Positions 56,143-63,877 of a stretch of DNA of 64,000 nt are shown here, in pieces; the stretch's first letter is position 1; each line of letters opens with the position of its first letter. The position numbers were made by a program, and so were the translations under genes. The notes under the pieces were generated by a model. That model was given only the letters and a program-made list of their open reading frames with translations, searched no databases and was not told the origin of the DNA. This stretch comes from Melaminivora jejuensis (GTDB lineage Bacteria > Pseudomonadota > Gammaproteobacteria > Burkholderiales > Burkholderiaceae_C): NCBI RefSeq assembly GCF_017811175.1, contig NZ_JACWIJ010000002.1, positions 1 to 64,000 of the forward strand, written 5' to 3'.

Positions 56143-57675
56143 TTAGAAGAGCTTTTCCAGGAAGGACTTGAAGAAGCCGCGCCGCTGCGCCGACGGTCGT
56201 GCGCGCTCCGGCGCGGCGTCGGCGGCGGACTTCGACCGGGCTGTGGGCGCGGCTGGCGCGGGCTCGTTGTGCGTCATATTCGCCGGCGCTTCGGCGGCGG
56301 GCGACACGCGTGCCAGATCCGACAGGACGCTCAGCACCACGAAGCGCAGCACCTCCTGCTCATGGCTGGCGAAGCTGCGCTGCAGATTGCGCAGCGAGCG
56401 CGGCGCGCGCGCACAGATGGCGGCCAGCTGCACGTCCAGCGGCCCGACCTGCTCCAGCAGCGTGAAGTTGGGAAAGCGCAGCAGCTGCAGCGTCAGGTCT
56501 GCCTGCACTTGCAGCGTAATGCCCTTGAGTGCCTGACTGGCGAGTTCCCAGACCAGCAGGTCGAGCGGCTTGCGTGCGGCGTGCATCCTGCCGCCCAGGT
56601 GCTGCTGCGCGGCCTGCTCCAGCGCATCGTCTGGCAGTGGGTGCACCATGAGGCTGCGCACCGCTTCGGGCGTATTGAGCAGGCGCAACAGCGCCGAGAC
56701 CGGCAGACGCGAGGCCACCCAGCCGTTCGTCATATCGACCACGAAGCTGGCCGGACTTACGTGCAGCACATGCACGCCGCCTTGGGCCAGCAGGTCGATC
56801 AAGGCGCTGATGAAGGGGCTTTGTCGCAGGGCGGGCATGGCGGCCGCGAGCTGTGCCAGCGCATCGCGACGCTCTTGATGAGCCTGTGCAGTGCCCGGGA
56901 GTGGGGGCTGATGTGCGGGGCTTTGGCGCGGCCGCGCAGACGAGGCTACGCCGACTGCCGCGGTGCTGGCATCAGGTGCTGGCGCTGAGGTAGAGGCCGA
57001 GCTTGACGTCGGGGCTGGCGCTGGCGCAGCACTGGCTGTTCGCGCGGCGGTGATCTCTGCGGTGGCGGTGCGTTCTCTGTTCAGGCGCTCGGCCAACTGC
57101 AGTGCTCGCTGCCAGGCGGGTAGTTTGCTGCTGGCGGCGCTGAGTGCCGCTGTGGTGCCATCAGCGCCCCGCGCCTGGGTTGCGTCCGCAGCTGCCCCGA
57201 CACGGAGGGTGCGTGCGCCGACGGTTTCGGGCGCGTCGCTTCCTGCCAGCGGAGCAGTTGTAGGCGTTGCACCGCTAGCGGATTCGACTCTCGTGCTTTC
57301 GATGTCGTGCAACGCCGCCTGCAGCTCGGCGCTGCCGTAGGGCCGCAGCACCCAGTGCAGGCGCTGGCCGGCGCGAAGCGTCAACGCGGCCTGTGGCCAT
57401 AGGCTGTCGGTGCCAGCAACCAGCACCGCCGGGCGCCCTGCCAGGTAGTCCAGCAGCTGCGCTGCGTTATCCGGCGTGCACTTGGCGAGACCCAGGCCTG
57501 ACAAGTCAAGCACAGCACCGACGCACGCCCTGGCGCGCATGTCTTGCTCCACCAGCGCCGGCGCAGCTGCTCGCTTGAGCCACACGCACTGGCGTTCGCG
57601 CCAGCGCAGGGCGATCATGATCTCGATGGCGGCAGCTTCGCGATCCGAGAAGCCGGCCAGCAAAATAGTCTTCAT
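56143..57675 (-). CDS. Uncharacterised 510-residue protein with receiver-like N-terminus
   Basis: Not recognised. The start at 57675 overlaps the upstream gene by 4 bases. Residues 1-125 look like a response-regulator-type fold without the phospho-acceptor set (MKTILLAGFSDREAAAIEIM, GAVLDLSGLG, PAVLVAGTD, HWVLRPYGSAELQAALHDIE). About 130-280 is Ala/Pro/Ser/Thr-rich and presumably disordered. About 285-470 is a helical and sheet domain (SFVVDMTNGWVASRLPVSAL, KPLDLLVWELASQALKGITL) faintly like PATAN/DUF4388 effector domains. The end is basic, with the amphipathic GFFKSFLEKLF. It may be an adaptor for the GTPase; this is inference. Confidence 0.72.
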   Translation of the reverse strand: MKTILLAGFSDREAAAIEIMIALRWRERQCVWLKRAAAPALVEQDMRARACVGAVLDLSGLGLAKCTPDNAAQLLDYLAGRPAVLVAGTDSLWPQAALTLRAGQRLHWVLRPYGSAELQAALHDIESTRVESASGATPTTAPLAGSDAPETVGARTLRVGAAADATQARGADGTTAALSAASSKLPAWQRALQLAERLNRERTATAEITAARTASAAPAPAPTSSSASTSAPAPDASTAAVGVASSARPRQSPAHQPPLPGTAQAHQERRDALAQLAAAMPALRQSPFISALIDLLAQGGVHVLHVSPASFVVDMTNGWVASRLPVSALLRLLNTPEAVRSLMVHPLPDDALEQAAQQHLGGRMHAARKPLDLLVWELASQALKGITLQVQADLTLQLLRFPNFTLLEQVGPLDVQLAAICARAPRSLRNLQRSFASHEQEVLRFVVLSVLSDLARVSPAAEAPANMTHNEPAPAAPTARSKSAADAAPERARPSAQRRGFFKSFLEKLF

Positions 57676-58244
57676 GGCTGCACCTCGCTTTGTAACTGCT
57701 CCATGGCATGGTCCCAGCGCGCATCCAGCACCCAGCCTTGGCGCTGCAGCGTGCGGCGCGCCAGCATGAAGGCCAGTACGTCGCGCGCGCCCAAGCAGTG
57801 CGCCAGAAAGTCCGTCTCGGTGCCAGTGCTGCCGGCGGCGATACATGCCACAGCTGCGGCGGCGATGGCACGCGAGTCGTCCACGCCGCACAGCACGGCG
57901 CGCGAGGGCACGTCTAGCGACGGCGACACCAGTAGACACCAGCGCGTGGCCAGCGTCGTGATGCGCGTCAGCCGTACTCCGCTGTGCGATTGGGCAAGCA
58001 GTGCTGCGCCGATGAAGGGCGAAAGGCGCTCGCGCACCGCCGGTGCGGCGAGTACCGAGCTGGCCAGCGCCGGGGCGGGCGCGCAGCCATACCAAAAATC
58101 GGCCAGCGCACCCTGCAATGGTTCGGTGCCCATGAGCGCACAGGCCGCCGCGATGCGCAGCTGGTGCGCAGCGCGCTCGGCCGGTGTGCGCAGCACGTGT
58201 CGCCCAGCCAACCGGAAGCGCTCGCGCGCACGCAACTGCTGCAT
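57672..58244 (-). CDS. Uncharacterised 190-residue protein of the Roadblock/GTPase operon
   Basis: Not recognised. It starts 3 bases after the PhnD-like gene and overlaps the 510-residue gene by 4. Composition is Ala/Leu/Arg-rich and mostly helical, with several Cys (for example ACALMG, WYGCAP, AVLCGVDD, VACIAAG, AHCLGA). No signal peptide or clear membrane helix. A motif such as RARERFRLAGRHVLRTPAER at the N-terminus looks like a basic helix. A scaffold or sensor-linked subunit is possible; no function can be assigned. Confidence 0.68.
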   Translation of the reverse strand: MQQLRARERFRLAGRHVLRTPAERAAHQLRIAAACALMGTEPLQGALADFWYGCAPAPALASSVLAAPAVRERLSPFIGAALLAQSHSGVRLTRITTLATRWCLLVSPSLDVPSRAVLCGVDDSRAIAAAAVACIAAGSTGTETDFLAHCLGARDVLAFMLARRTLQRQGWVLDARWDHAMEQLQSEVQP

Positions 58245-58247
58245 GTC

Positions 58248-59003
58248 CTAGTCCAGCAGGGTGTCCATCAGGTCGATCATGAACTCGGCGTCCTCGGCCT
58301 CCATGGCCGCAAAGCCGCCGGTGATGCCCAGCTCGTCCAGCACTGGCTGCCCCTCGGGCGTGCCGGTCAGGCCCAGCAGGGCCTGCTGGAACTGTGGCGT
58401 CTGTGCGGCCATGCGCGGGTGCGTCAGCAGCACGTGCGTGATGTCGGCCAGGTGGCTTTCGATCAGCACCTTCATCTGGCCCTGCGTCAGGCGCGACAGC
58501 GAATGAAACGCCTCGGCCAGGAAGAAACTCGCGTCTACCTCGCCCTTGATGGCCATGCGCGCGGCGGCCTGGTAGGTGTCCACGGCGCGCCACTGGATGT
58601 CGGACTCGGCCAGGTCGGCGGCCTCCAGCAGGCGCAGGCCGATCAGCTTCACATCCCGGTTGTCGGTCAGGGCGATGGAGCAGCCGGCGCGCAGGTCTTC
58701 GATCGCGGCCAGCGGCGAGCCGGCGGCGGTGGCGATGAGCATCTCGTTGGATTTGCCCACCGGTCGCGCGATGGCGGCAAAGCCCCGCTCGCGGATCATC
58801 TCGGCGGCATCGAAGGGGTTGGCGTAGATCGCATCCACTTGGCCGGCGGCGATCAGTTGTGCCTGCTCGGCGGCGCTGGCCGGCGTGAGCAGGCGCAGGT
58901 GCAGCCCGGAGCGTTTTTGCAGCAGTGTGTTGAGCATGTGCCAGCCGGCAAAGCGCTCGGGCGCGAAATCGGGGGCGATCAGCAGTGTCAGTGTCGTGCT
59001 CAT
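58248..59003 (-). CDS. PhnD-like periplasmic-binding-fold protein without signal peptide
   Basis: 251 residues from ATG at 59003 (4-base overlap with the PAS gene). The fold is that of phosphate/phosphonate-type binding proteins: LTLLIAPDFAPERFAGWHML, the LIAAGQVDAIYANPFDAAEM segment, and ALTDNRDVKLIGLRLLEAAD with DTYQAAARMAIKGEVDASFF. These correspond to the ligand-contact motifs of PhnD. It lacks any signal sequence, so it should be cytoplasmic and act as a ligand sensor rather than a transporter subunit. No permease or ATPase is encoded nearby. Confidence 0.78.
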   Translation of the reverse strand: MSTTLTLLIAPDFAPERFAGWHMLNTLLQKRSGLHLRLLTPASAAEQAQLIAAGQVDAIYANPFDAAEMIRERGFAAIARPVGKSNEMLIATAAGSPLAAIEDLRAGCSIALTDNRDVKLIGLRLLEAADLAESDIQWRAVDTYQAAARMAIKGEVDASFFLAEAFHSLSRLTQGQMKVLIESHLADITHVLLTHPRMAAQTPQFQQALLGLTGTPEGQPVLDELGITGGFAAMEAEDAEFMIDLMDTLLD

Positions 59004-59494
59004 GGAGCGTCTCCTTCGGTGGCCCGCCACTGCCGGTACAGGGCCGCCATCTCACTGACTTTGCGCCGCGAGGGCTTGCGGCGCACCGAGGTGTAGCCGA
59101 CTACCTGCCCGCCGCGCCGATTCGGGATCGCCGTGGCATAAACCCAGTAGTGCGAGCCGTCCTTGCACAGGTTCTTGATGTAGCCGTGCCACTTGTTGCC
59201 GGCCTGCAGGGTCTGCCACAAGTCCTGGAAGGTCGAGCGGGGCATGTCGGGGTGGCGCAGGATGTACTGCGGCTGACCGATCAACTCCTCACGGGCGTAG
59301 CCAGACAGCTCGACAAAGGCCTCGTTGGCGTGGGTGATGATACCGGCGAGGTCGGTGCGCGAGATGATCAGCCGACCGTCTGGGTAGGCGATCTCGCGCT
59401 CGCTCATGCGTGCCACGCGGCTGTTGCCGTCGTGAAAGCTCTGGGGTGCGGCGCGGGTGGCGTCCGCCGCCGGTTGCATGTCGGGTAGAGCCAT
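59000..59494 (-). CDS. PAS-domain protein, aerotaxis-receptor (Aer) type
   Basis: 164 residues from ATG at 59494. The PAS core at about 38-140 reads PDGRLIISRTDLAGIITHAN, FVELSGYAREELIGQPQYIL, RHPDMPRSTFQDLWQTLQAG and KWHGYIKNLCKDGSHYWVYA. These match the FAD-binding PAS of Aer. It has no kinase, methyl-accepting or membrane part, so it must signal through partners. A basic tail (RRKPSRRKVSEMAALYRQWR) follows. Likely a redox, oxygen or energy sensor for the operon's GTPase module. Confidence 0.85.
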   Translation of the reverse strand: MALPDMQPAADATRAAPQSFHDGNSRVARMSEREIAYPDGRLIISRTDLAGIITHANEAFVELSGYAREELIGQPQYILRHPDMPRSTFQDLWQTLQAGNKWHGYIKNLCKDGSHYWVYATAIPNRRGGQVVGYTSVRRKPSRRKVSEMAALYRQWRATEGDAP

Positions 59495-59505
59495 GGTCGC
59501 GCCCC

Positions 59506-59868
59506 TCAGATCAGCTTGCTGAGAGCTTCGGCTGCGCGTCTGATGTCCAGGAACAGCAAGCCCAGCTTGGCGTTGTGCTTGGCCAGCACAGTGAGGACGG
59601 CCTCCGTGCCTGCGGAACTCATGATGACGTAGCCGCGCTCGCCCTGCAGTAGCACGCGTTCCAGCGTGCCGCGCGCCAACTCGCGTGCCGCACGATCGCC
59701 CAGCGACAAGAGTGCCGCCGACATGGCGCCGACTCGATCCTCGTCCATGCCCTGGGGCAGGGCCGAGGCAATCATCAGGCCGTCGGTGGAGATCAGCGCT
59801 GAGGCTTCGACATCGGTCGATGAGCTCTTCAATTCCTCCAGCACCTGCTGGAACATGTCTGTGCGCAT
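59506..59868 (-). CDS. Roadblock/LC7-domain protein (MglB-like)
   Basis: 120 residues, first gene of the operon, with GAGG six bases before ATG at 59868. The Roadblock/LC7 fold is shown by FQQVLEELKSSSTDVEASAL, ISTDGLMIASALPQGMDEDR, VGAMSAALLSLGDRAARELA and LERVLLQGERGYVIMSSAGT. MglB-type members dimerise and stimulate GTP hydrolysis by the partner small GTPase. The partner here is presumably the COG2229 GTPase four genes downstream of the PAS gene. Confidence 0.88.
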   Translation of the reverse strand: MRTDMFQQVLEELKSSSTDVEASALISTDGLMIASALPQGMDEDRVGAMSAALLSLGDRAARELARGTLERVLLQGERGYVIMSSAGTEAVLTVLAKHNAKLGLLFLDIRRAAEALSKLI

Positions 59869-60002
59869 AGGCCCTCATCTTTCAGATTGGATGTGGTTGG
59901 TTGACTGCCGCCAGGGCTGCGTTGGGGCGTCGCTTGGCGCTCATCAACGCAGCCTGAATCATGCAGGGGCTGGAGACGTCTGAAAAAGAATTAATCTACT
60001 GT

Positions 60003-60097
60003 TTGCGCAAGTCCCATTGATTTGTTCGTGAGCGAACTCTGGTAAGCGCCAGCGGGTCGATCGACCCTACCAGCGAGGCAGTACCGCTTGCGCAAGC
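60003..60097. promoter_or_regulatory. Palindrome cluster between Roadblock operon and tatD
   Basis: The 302-base gene-free gap (59869-60170) contains TTGCGCAA twice (60003-60010 and 60088-60095, the latter within perfect GCTTGCGCAAGC). It also holds the perfect 14-bp palindrome GGGTCGATCGACCC (60054-60067), flanked by CTGGTA (60039) and TACCAG (60068). These are candidate operators for either divergent unit. No convincing -10/-35 pair was identified. Confidence 0.45.
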
Positions 60098-60170
60098 CAC
60101 CCGCGTGCGCGCTCGACCCGGCGCGGCCGCCCTACGCGGCAGACTGGTGCGCGGTGGCATGATGGCCCGC

Positions 60171-61007
60171 ATGCCTGCCTGGATAGACACCCACGTCCAC
60201 CTCGACGAATTCCTCCACCACGGCGGCGCCGCGCACGCCGATGCCGAGCGAGCGCGCGCCGCGCAGGCCGGCGTGGCGCACTGCGTGCTGCCGGCGGTGG
60301 AGTGCGCCAACTTTGCCGCCGTGCGCCAGCTGGCCGAGCGCCACGGCGACAGCTACGCCCTGGGCATTCACCCGCTGTTCACACGCCGGGCGGGCGATGC
60401 CGACTTGCAGGTGCTGGCGGGCGAGCTGGAGCAGCGCGCCGATGACCCGCGCCTGGTGGCCGTGGGCGAGATCGGCCTGGACTACTTCGACAGGACGCTG
60501 GACGACGAACGCCAGCAGCACATCTGGCGCGAGCAGCTGCGCCTGGCGCGCCGGCATGATCTGCCGGTCATCGTGCATTCGCGCCGCTCGGTCGATCAGG
60601 TGCTCAAGGGCCTGCGCGAGCTGCCGGTGCGCGGCGGCATCGCCCACGCCTTCAACGGCAGCGAGCAGCAGGCGCGCATCCTGATCGACATGGGCTTCAA
60701 GCTGGGTTTCGGCGGCGCGGCAACGTTCGAGCGCGCGCACCAGATCCGCCGCCTGGCGGCCAGCGTGCCGCTGTCGGCGATCGTCGTGGAGACCGATGCG
60801 CCCGACATCCCGCCGCACTGGCTCTACGTCACCGCCGCCGAGCGCGCGGCCGGCCAGCCCCAGGCGCGCAACAGCCCCGCCGAGCTGCCGCGCATCGGCG
60901 CTGTGCTTGCCGGGCTGCGCGGCCTGGCACCCGAGGAGCTGGCGCGCGCCAGCAGGGACAATGCCTGCGCTGCGCTGCCCCGGCTGGCAGCCCTGCTGGA
61001 GCGGTGA
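60171..61007 (+). CDS. tatD: TatD-family metal-dependent DNase/hydrolase
   Basis: Intact, 278 residues from ATG at 60171; ATG at 60159 and 60162 are also in frame. Metal ligands are WIDTHVHLDEF (HxH), the Glu in VAVGEIGLDYFDR, His in PVIVHSRRSVDQV, His in GGIAHAFNGSEQQ and Asp in IVVETDAPDIPPHW. TatD proteins are cytoplasmic 3'-5' nucleases linked to DNA repair. The stop codon directly abuts repeat copy 12. Confidence 0.9.
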   Translation: MPAWIDTHVHLDEFLHHGGAAHADAERARAAQAGVAHCVLPAVECANFAAVRQLAERHGDSYALGIHPLFTRRAGDADLQVLAGELEQRADDPRLVAVGEIGLDYFDRTLDDERQQHIWREQLRLARRHDLPVIVHSRRSVDQVLKGLRELPVRGGIAHAFNGSEQQARILIDMGFKLGFGGAATFERAHQIRRLAASVPLSAIVVETDAPDIPPHWLYVTAAERAAGQPQARNSPAELPRIGAVLAGLRGLAPEELARASRDNACAALPRLAALLER

Positions 61008-61064
61008 TTTCAGGTGTTTTTGCCTTGAAACCCTTGCCAGGCAAGCGCTAAAAGCTATTAAAAT
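61008..61064 (-). repeat. Dispersed AGCGCTTG intergenic repeat, copy 12 (reverse)
   Basis: On the minus strand TTTTAATAGCTTTTAGCGCT then TGCCTGGCAAGGGTTTCAAG and GCAAAAACACCTGAAA. Perfect stem CTTGCC-T-GGCAAG. It fills the gap from the tatD stop to 23 bases before the next start. Confidence 0.9.
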
Positions 61065-61086
61065 GATAGTAAACCGACGTTCACCC

Positions 61087-61877
61087 ATGCCCCTGACCGG
61101 GACGTTTGACTTGAGCCGCAAGAAAAAAACCACCACCGAGCTGCCCGAAGTCAGCATTTCCGAGGACGGCGACGTGCGCCATCTGCACCTGGGCACGCCC
61201 TGGATTCAAGGCTCGATGCGCATCGACGACCCGTTTGCCATCGAGCTGGAATACGTGCAGCGCATGATGGCCTGGCTGCTGTTCGTGCCGCCCGAGGAGG
61301 TGGCGCGCCGGCGCGCCCTGCAGCTGGGCCTGGGGCCGGGGCCATCACCAAGTTCTGCCATAAGCTGCTGCGCATGGACACCACCGCCATCGAGCTGAAC
61401 CCGCAGGTGCTGCAGGTGTGCCGCACCTGGTTCAAGCTGCCGCCCGAGGGGCCGCGCCTGTCGGTGCGGCTGGCCGATGCGGCGCAGGAGATCCGTCGCC
61501 CCGAGCTGACCGGCACCATCGACGCCCTGGCCGTCGATCTGTACGACCACCAGGCCGCCGCGCCGGTGCTCGACAGCGCCGATTTCTACGCCGACTGCCG
61601 CGCCCTGTTGACCGACGACGGCTGCCTGACGGTGAACCTGTTCGGCCGCGCCAGCAGCTACGACCACAGCGTCGCCAGCCTGGCCGTGGCCTTTGGCGAG
61701 CAGGCCCTGTGGGCCTTCAAGCCCACGCGCGAGGGCAACACCGTGATGCTGGCGCAGCGCACGCCCACGCGGCCCAAGCGCGCCGAGCTGCAGGCGCGCG
61801 CCGAAGCCATCCAGGCGCGCTGGGGCCTGCCCGCACCCAAGTGGCTGCGCGTGTTCAAGCCCGTCGCCCTTGCCTGA
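61087..61877 (+). CDS. Spermidine synthase-like (SpeE-fold) protein, one frameshift
   Basis: About 263 residues. MPLTGTFDLSRKKKTTTELP starts at 61087; an ATG at 61063, at the edge of the repeat, is in frame but would add only eight residues. The frame breaks near 61340 (after ALQLGLG) inside the expected glycine-rich SAM loop, and resumes with AITKFCHKLLRMDTTAIELN. This and IDALAVDLYDHQAAAPVLDS match the spermidine synthase/methyltransferase fold. Residues for putrescine binding are not evident, so polyamine synthesis is doubtful. Confidence 0.75.
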
Positions 61878-61920
61878 GCCTTCCAGGCGCCCAGCTCCAA
61901 GCCCGCACTGCACTCCCGAC

Positions 61921-63765
61921 ATGGCCACTGCCCGACCGCCCGCCACCATCCCCGCGCCCGATTCGCTGCCCGCCGGCGCCGCTGCTGCCGCCGGCGCTGC
62001 GGCCATGCACCTGCCTCCGGTCGGCCCGCTGCACTGGCGCCAGATCGTGGACTGGCTGCGTGCCGATGGCGTCATCACGGCGGCGGAGGCGCAGCGCGTC
62101 ATCAGCCGCTGCCAGCACGCCGAGAGCAGCCAGCATCCGCTGGTGCGCCTGGGCGCGGTGGCAGTGCAGCGCGCCAGCGACGGCAAGCCGCTGGATGCCG
62201 AGGCGCTGACCGAATACGTCGCCGGGCGCACCGGCCTGCAATACCTGCGCATCGACCCGCTCAAGGTGGACGTGGGCCGCGTGGCCGACGCCATGAGCGC
62301 CGGCTACGCCGAGCGCCACAAGGTGCTGCCGGTGCAGGTCACGCCGCATGAGGTGGTGGTGGCCACGGCCGAGCCCTTCATCGACGACTGGGTGGCCGAG
62401 GTCGAGCGCCAGGCCAAGCGCAGCGTGCGCCGGGTGCTGGCCAACCCGCAGGACATCACGCGCTACATGGCCGAGTTCTTCGCCCTGGCCAAATCGGTGC
62501 GTGCGGCGCAGAAGGCCGGCGGCAGCAGCGCCGGCAGCAACTTCGAGCAACTGGTCGAACTGGGCAAGACAGGCCGGCAGCTCGACGCCAACGACCAGGG
62601 CGTGATCCGCGTGGTGGACTGGCTGTGGCAGTACGCCTTCGACCAGCGCGCCAGCGACATCCACCTGGAGCCACGGCGCGAGCAGGGCGTGATCCGCTTT
62701 CGCATCGATGGCGTGCTGCACCCGGTCTATCAGATGCCCATGGGCGTGCTCAACGCCATGGTGGCGCGCGTGAAGCTGCTCGGGCGCATGGACGTGGTGG
62801 AGCGCCGCCGCCCGCAGGACGGGCGCATCAAGACGCGCAACCCGCACGGCGACGAGGTGGAAATGCGCTTGTCCACCCTGCCCACGGCCTTTGGCGAGAA
62901 GCTGGTCATGCGCATCTTCGACCCGGACAACACCCTCAAGGATCTGGACGCGCTGGGCTTTGTGCCGCACGACGCGGCGCGCTGGGAGCAACTGGTCAAG
63001 CGTCCGCACGGCATCATCCTGGTCACCGGCCCGACCGGCTCGGGCAAGACCACCACGCTGTACTCCACGCTCAAGCGCGTGGCCACTGAGGAGGTCAACG
63101 TCAGCACGGTGGAAGACCCCATCGAGATGATCGAGCCCAGCTTCAACCAGACGCAGGTGCAGCCGCAACTGGACTTCAACTTCACCGAAGGCCTGCGCGC
63201 GCTGATGCGCCAGGATCCGGACATCATCATGGTCGGCGAGATCCGCGACCTGGCCACCGCCGACATGGCGGTGCAGGCGGCGCTGACCGGGCACCTGGTG
63301 TTTTCCACGCTGCACACCAACGACGCGCCCAGCGCCGTCACGCGGCTGATGGAGCTGGGCGTGCCGCCCTACCTGATCAACGCGACGCTCCTGGGCGTGC
63401 TGGCGCAGCGCTTGGTGCGCACGCTGTGCAAGCAGTGCCGCCAGCGCGACCCCGAGGCCGACCCGCAGGTGCTGGCCGATCTGATCCGGCCCTGGAAGCT
63501 CTCGGGCGGCTACCGGGCCTACAAGCCCGTGGGCTGCGTGGACTGCCGCATGACCGGCTTTCGCGGCCGCATGGGGCTGTACGAGCTGCTCACGGTGACC
63601 GAAGCGCTCAAGGGCGAGATCCACAGCTCGCCGTCCATCGACGCCCTGCGCCGCCAGGCCACACGCGACGGAATGCGCCCGCTGCGCCTGGCCGGCGCGC
63701 TGCGCGCCGCCGAGGGCCTGACCACGCTGGACGAGGTGATCGCCACGACTCCGCCTCTGGAGTGA
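61921..63765 (+). CDS. GspE/PilB-family assembly ATPase
   Basis: Intact, 614 residues from ATG at 61921; an in-frame ATG at 61870 would add 17 residues overlapping the previous gene. An Ala/Pro-rich N-terminus precedes a GspE_N domain (DGVITAAEAQRVISRCQHAE to ITRYMAEFFALAKSVRAAQK). The catalytic core follows with Walker A GPTGSGKTTTLYS (about 370), Asp box DIHLEPRREQGVIRFRIDG, Walker B PDIIMVGEIRDLATA, His box LVFSTLHTNDAPSAVTRLME and zinc Cys pairs CKQC and CVDC. It powers a type II secretion or type IV pilus-like machine. No other secretion genes adjoin it, so its partner machine is unknown. Confidence 0.9.
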   Translation: MATARPPATIPAPDSLPAGAAAAAGAAAMHLPPVGPLHWRQIVDWLRADGVITAAEAQRVISRCQHAESSQHPLVRLGAVAVQRASDGKPLDAEALTEYVAGRTGLQYLRIDPLKVDVGRVADAMSAGYAERHKVLPVQVTPHEVVVATAEPFIDDWVAEVERQAKRSVRRVLANPQDITRYMAEFFALAKSVRAAQKAGGSSAGSNFEQLVELGKTGRQLDANDQGVIRVVDWLWQYAFDQRASDIHLEPRREQGVIRFRIDGVLHPVYQMPMGVLNAMVARVKLLGRMDVVERRRPQDGRIKTRNPHGDEVEMRLSTLPTAFGEKLVMRIFDPDNTLKDLDALGFVPHDAARWEQLVKRPHGIILVTGPTGSGKTTTLYSTLKRVATEEVNVSTVEDPIEMIEPSFNQTQVQPQLDFNFTEGLRALMRQDPDIIMVGEIRDLATADMAVQAALTGHLVFSTLHTNDAPSAVTRLMELGVPPYLINATLLGVLAQRLVRTLCKQCRQRDPEADPQVLADLIRPWKLSGGYRAYKPVGCVDCRMTGFRGRMGLYELLTVTEALKGEIHSSPSIDALRRQATRDGMRPLRLAGALRAAEGLTTLDEVIATTPPLE

Positions 63766-63877
63766 GACTCCGCCTATCCGGGGAAACCTGCAGCTCCCGG
63801 TAGGTGGAATCCACATCCCCCCGCAGCGGGGCGCCGCCCACAATCGCGCGGTCATTCGTCCATCGTGGGAGGCATCC

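Noticed and set aside
61063..61086. ATG at the repeat edge as start of the spermidine-synthase-like gene.
   Set aside because: It would add eight residues without family support; ATG at 61087 begins a more typical N-terminus.
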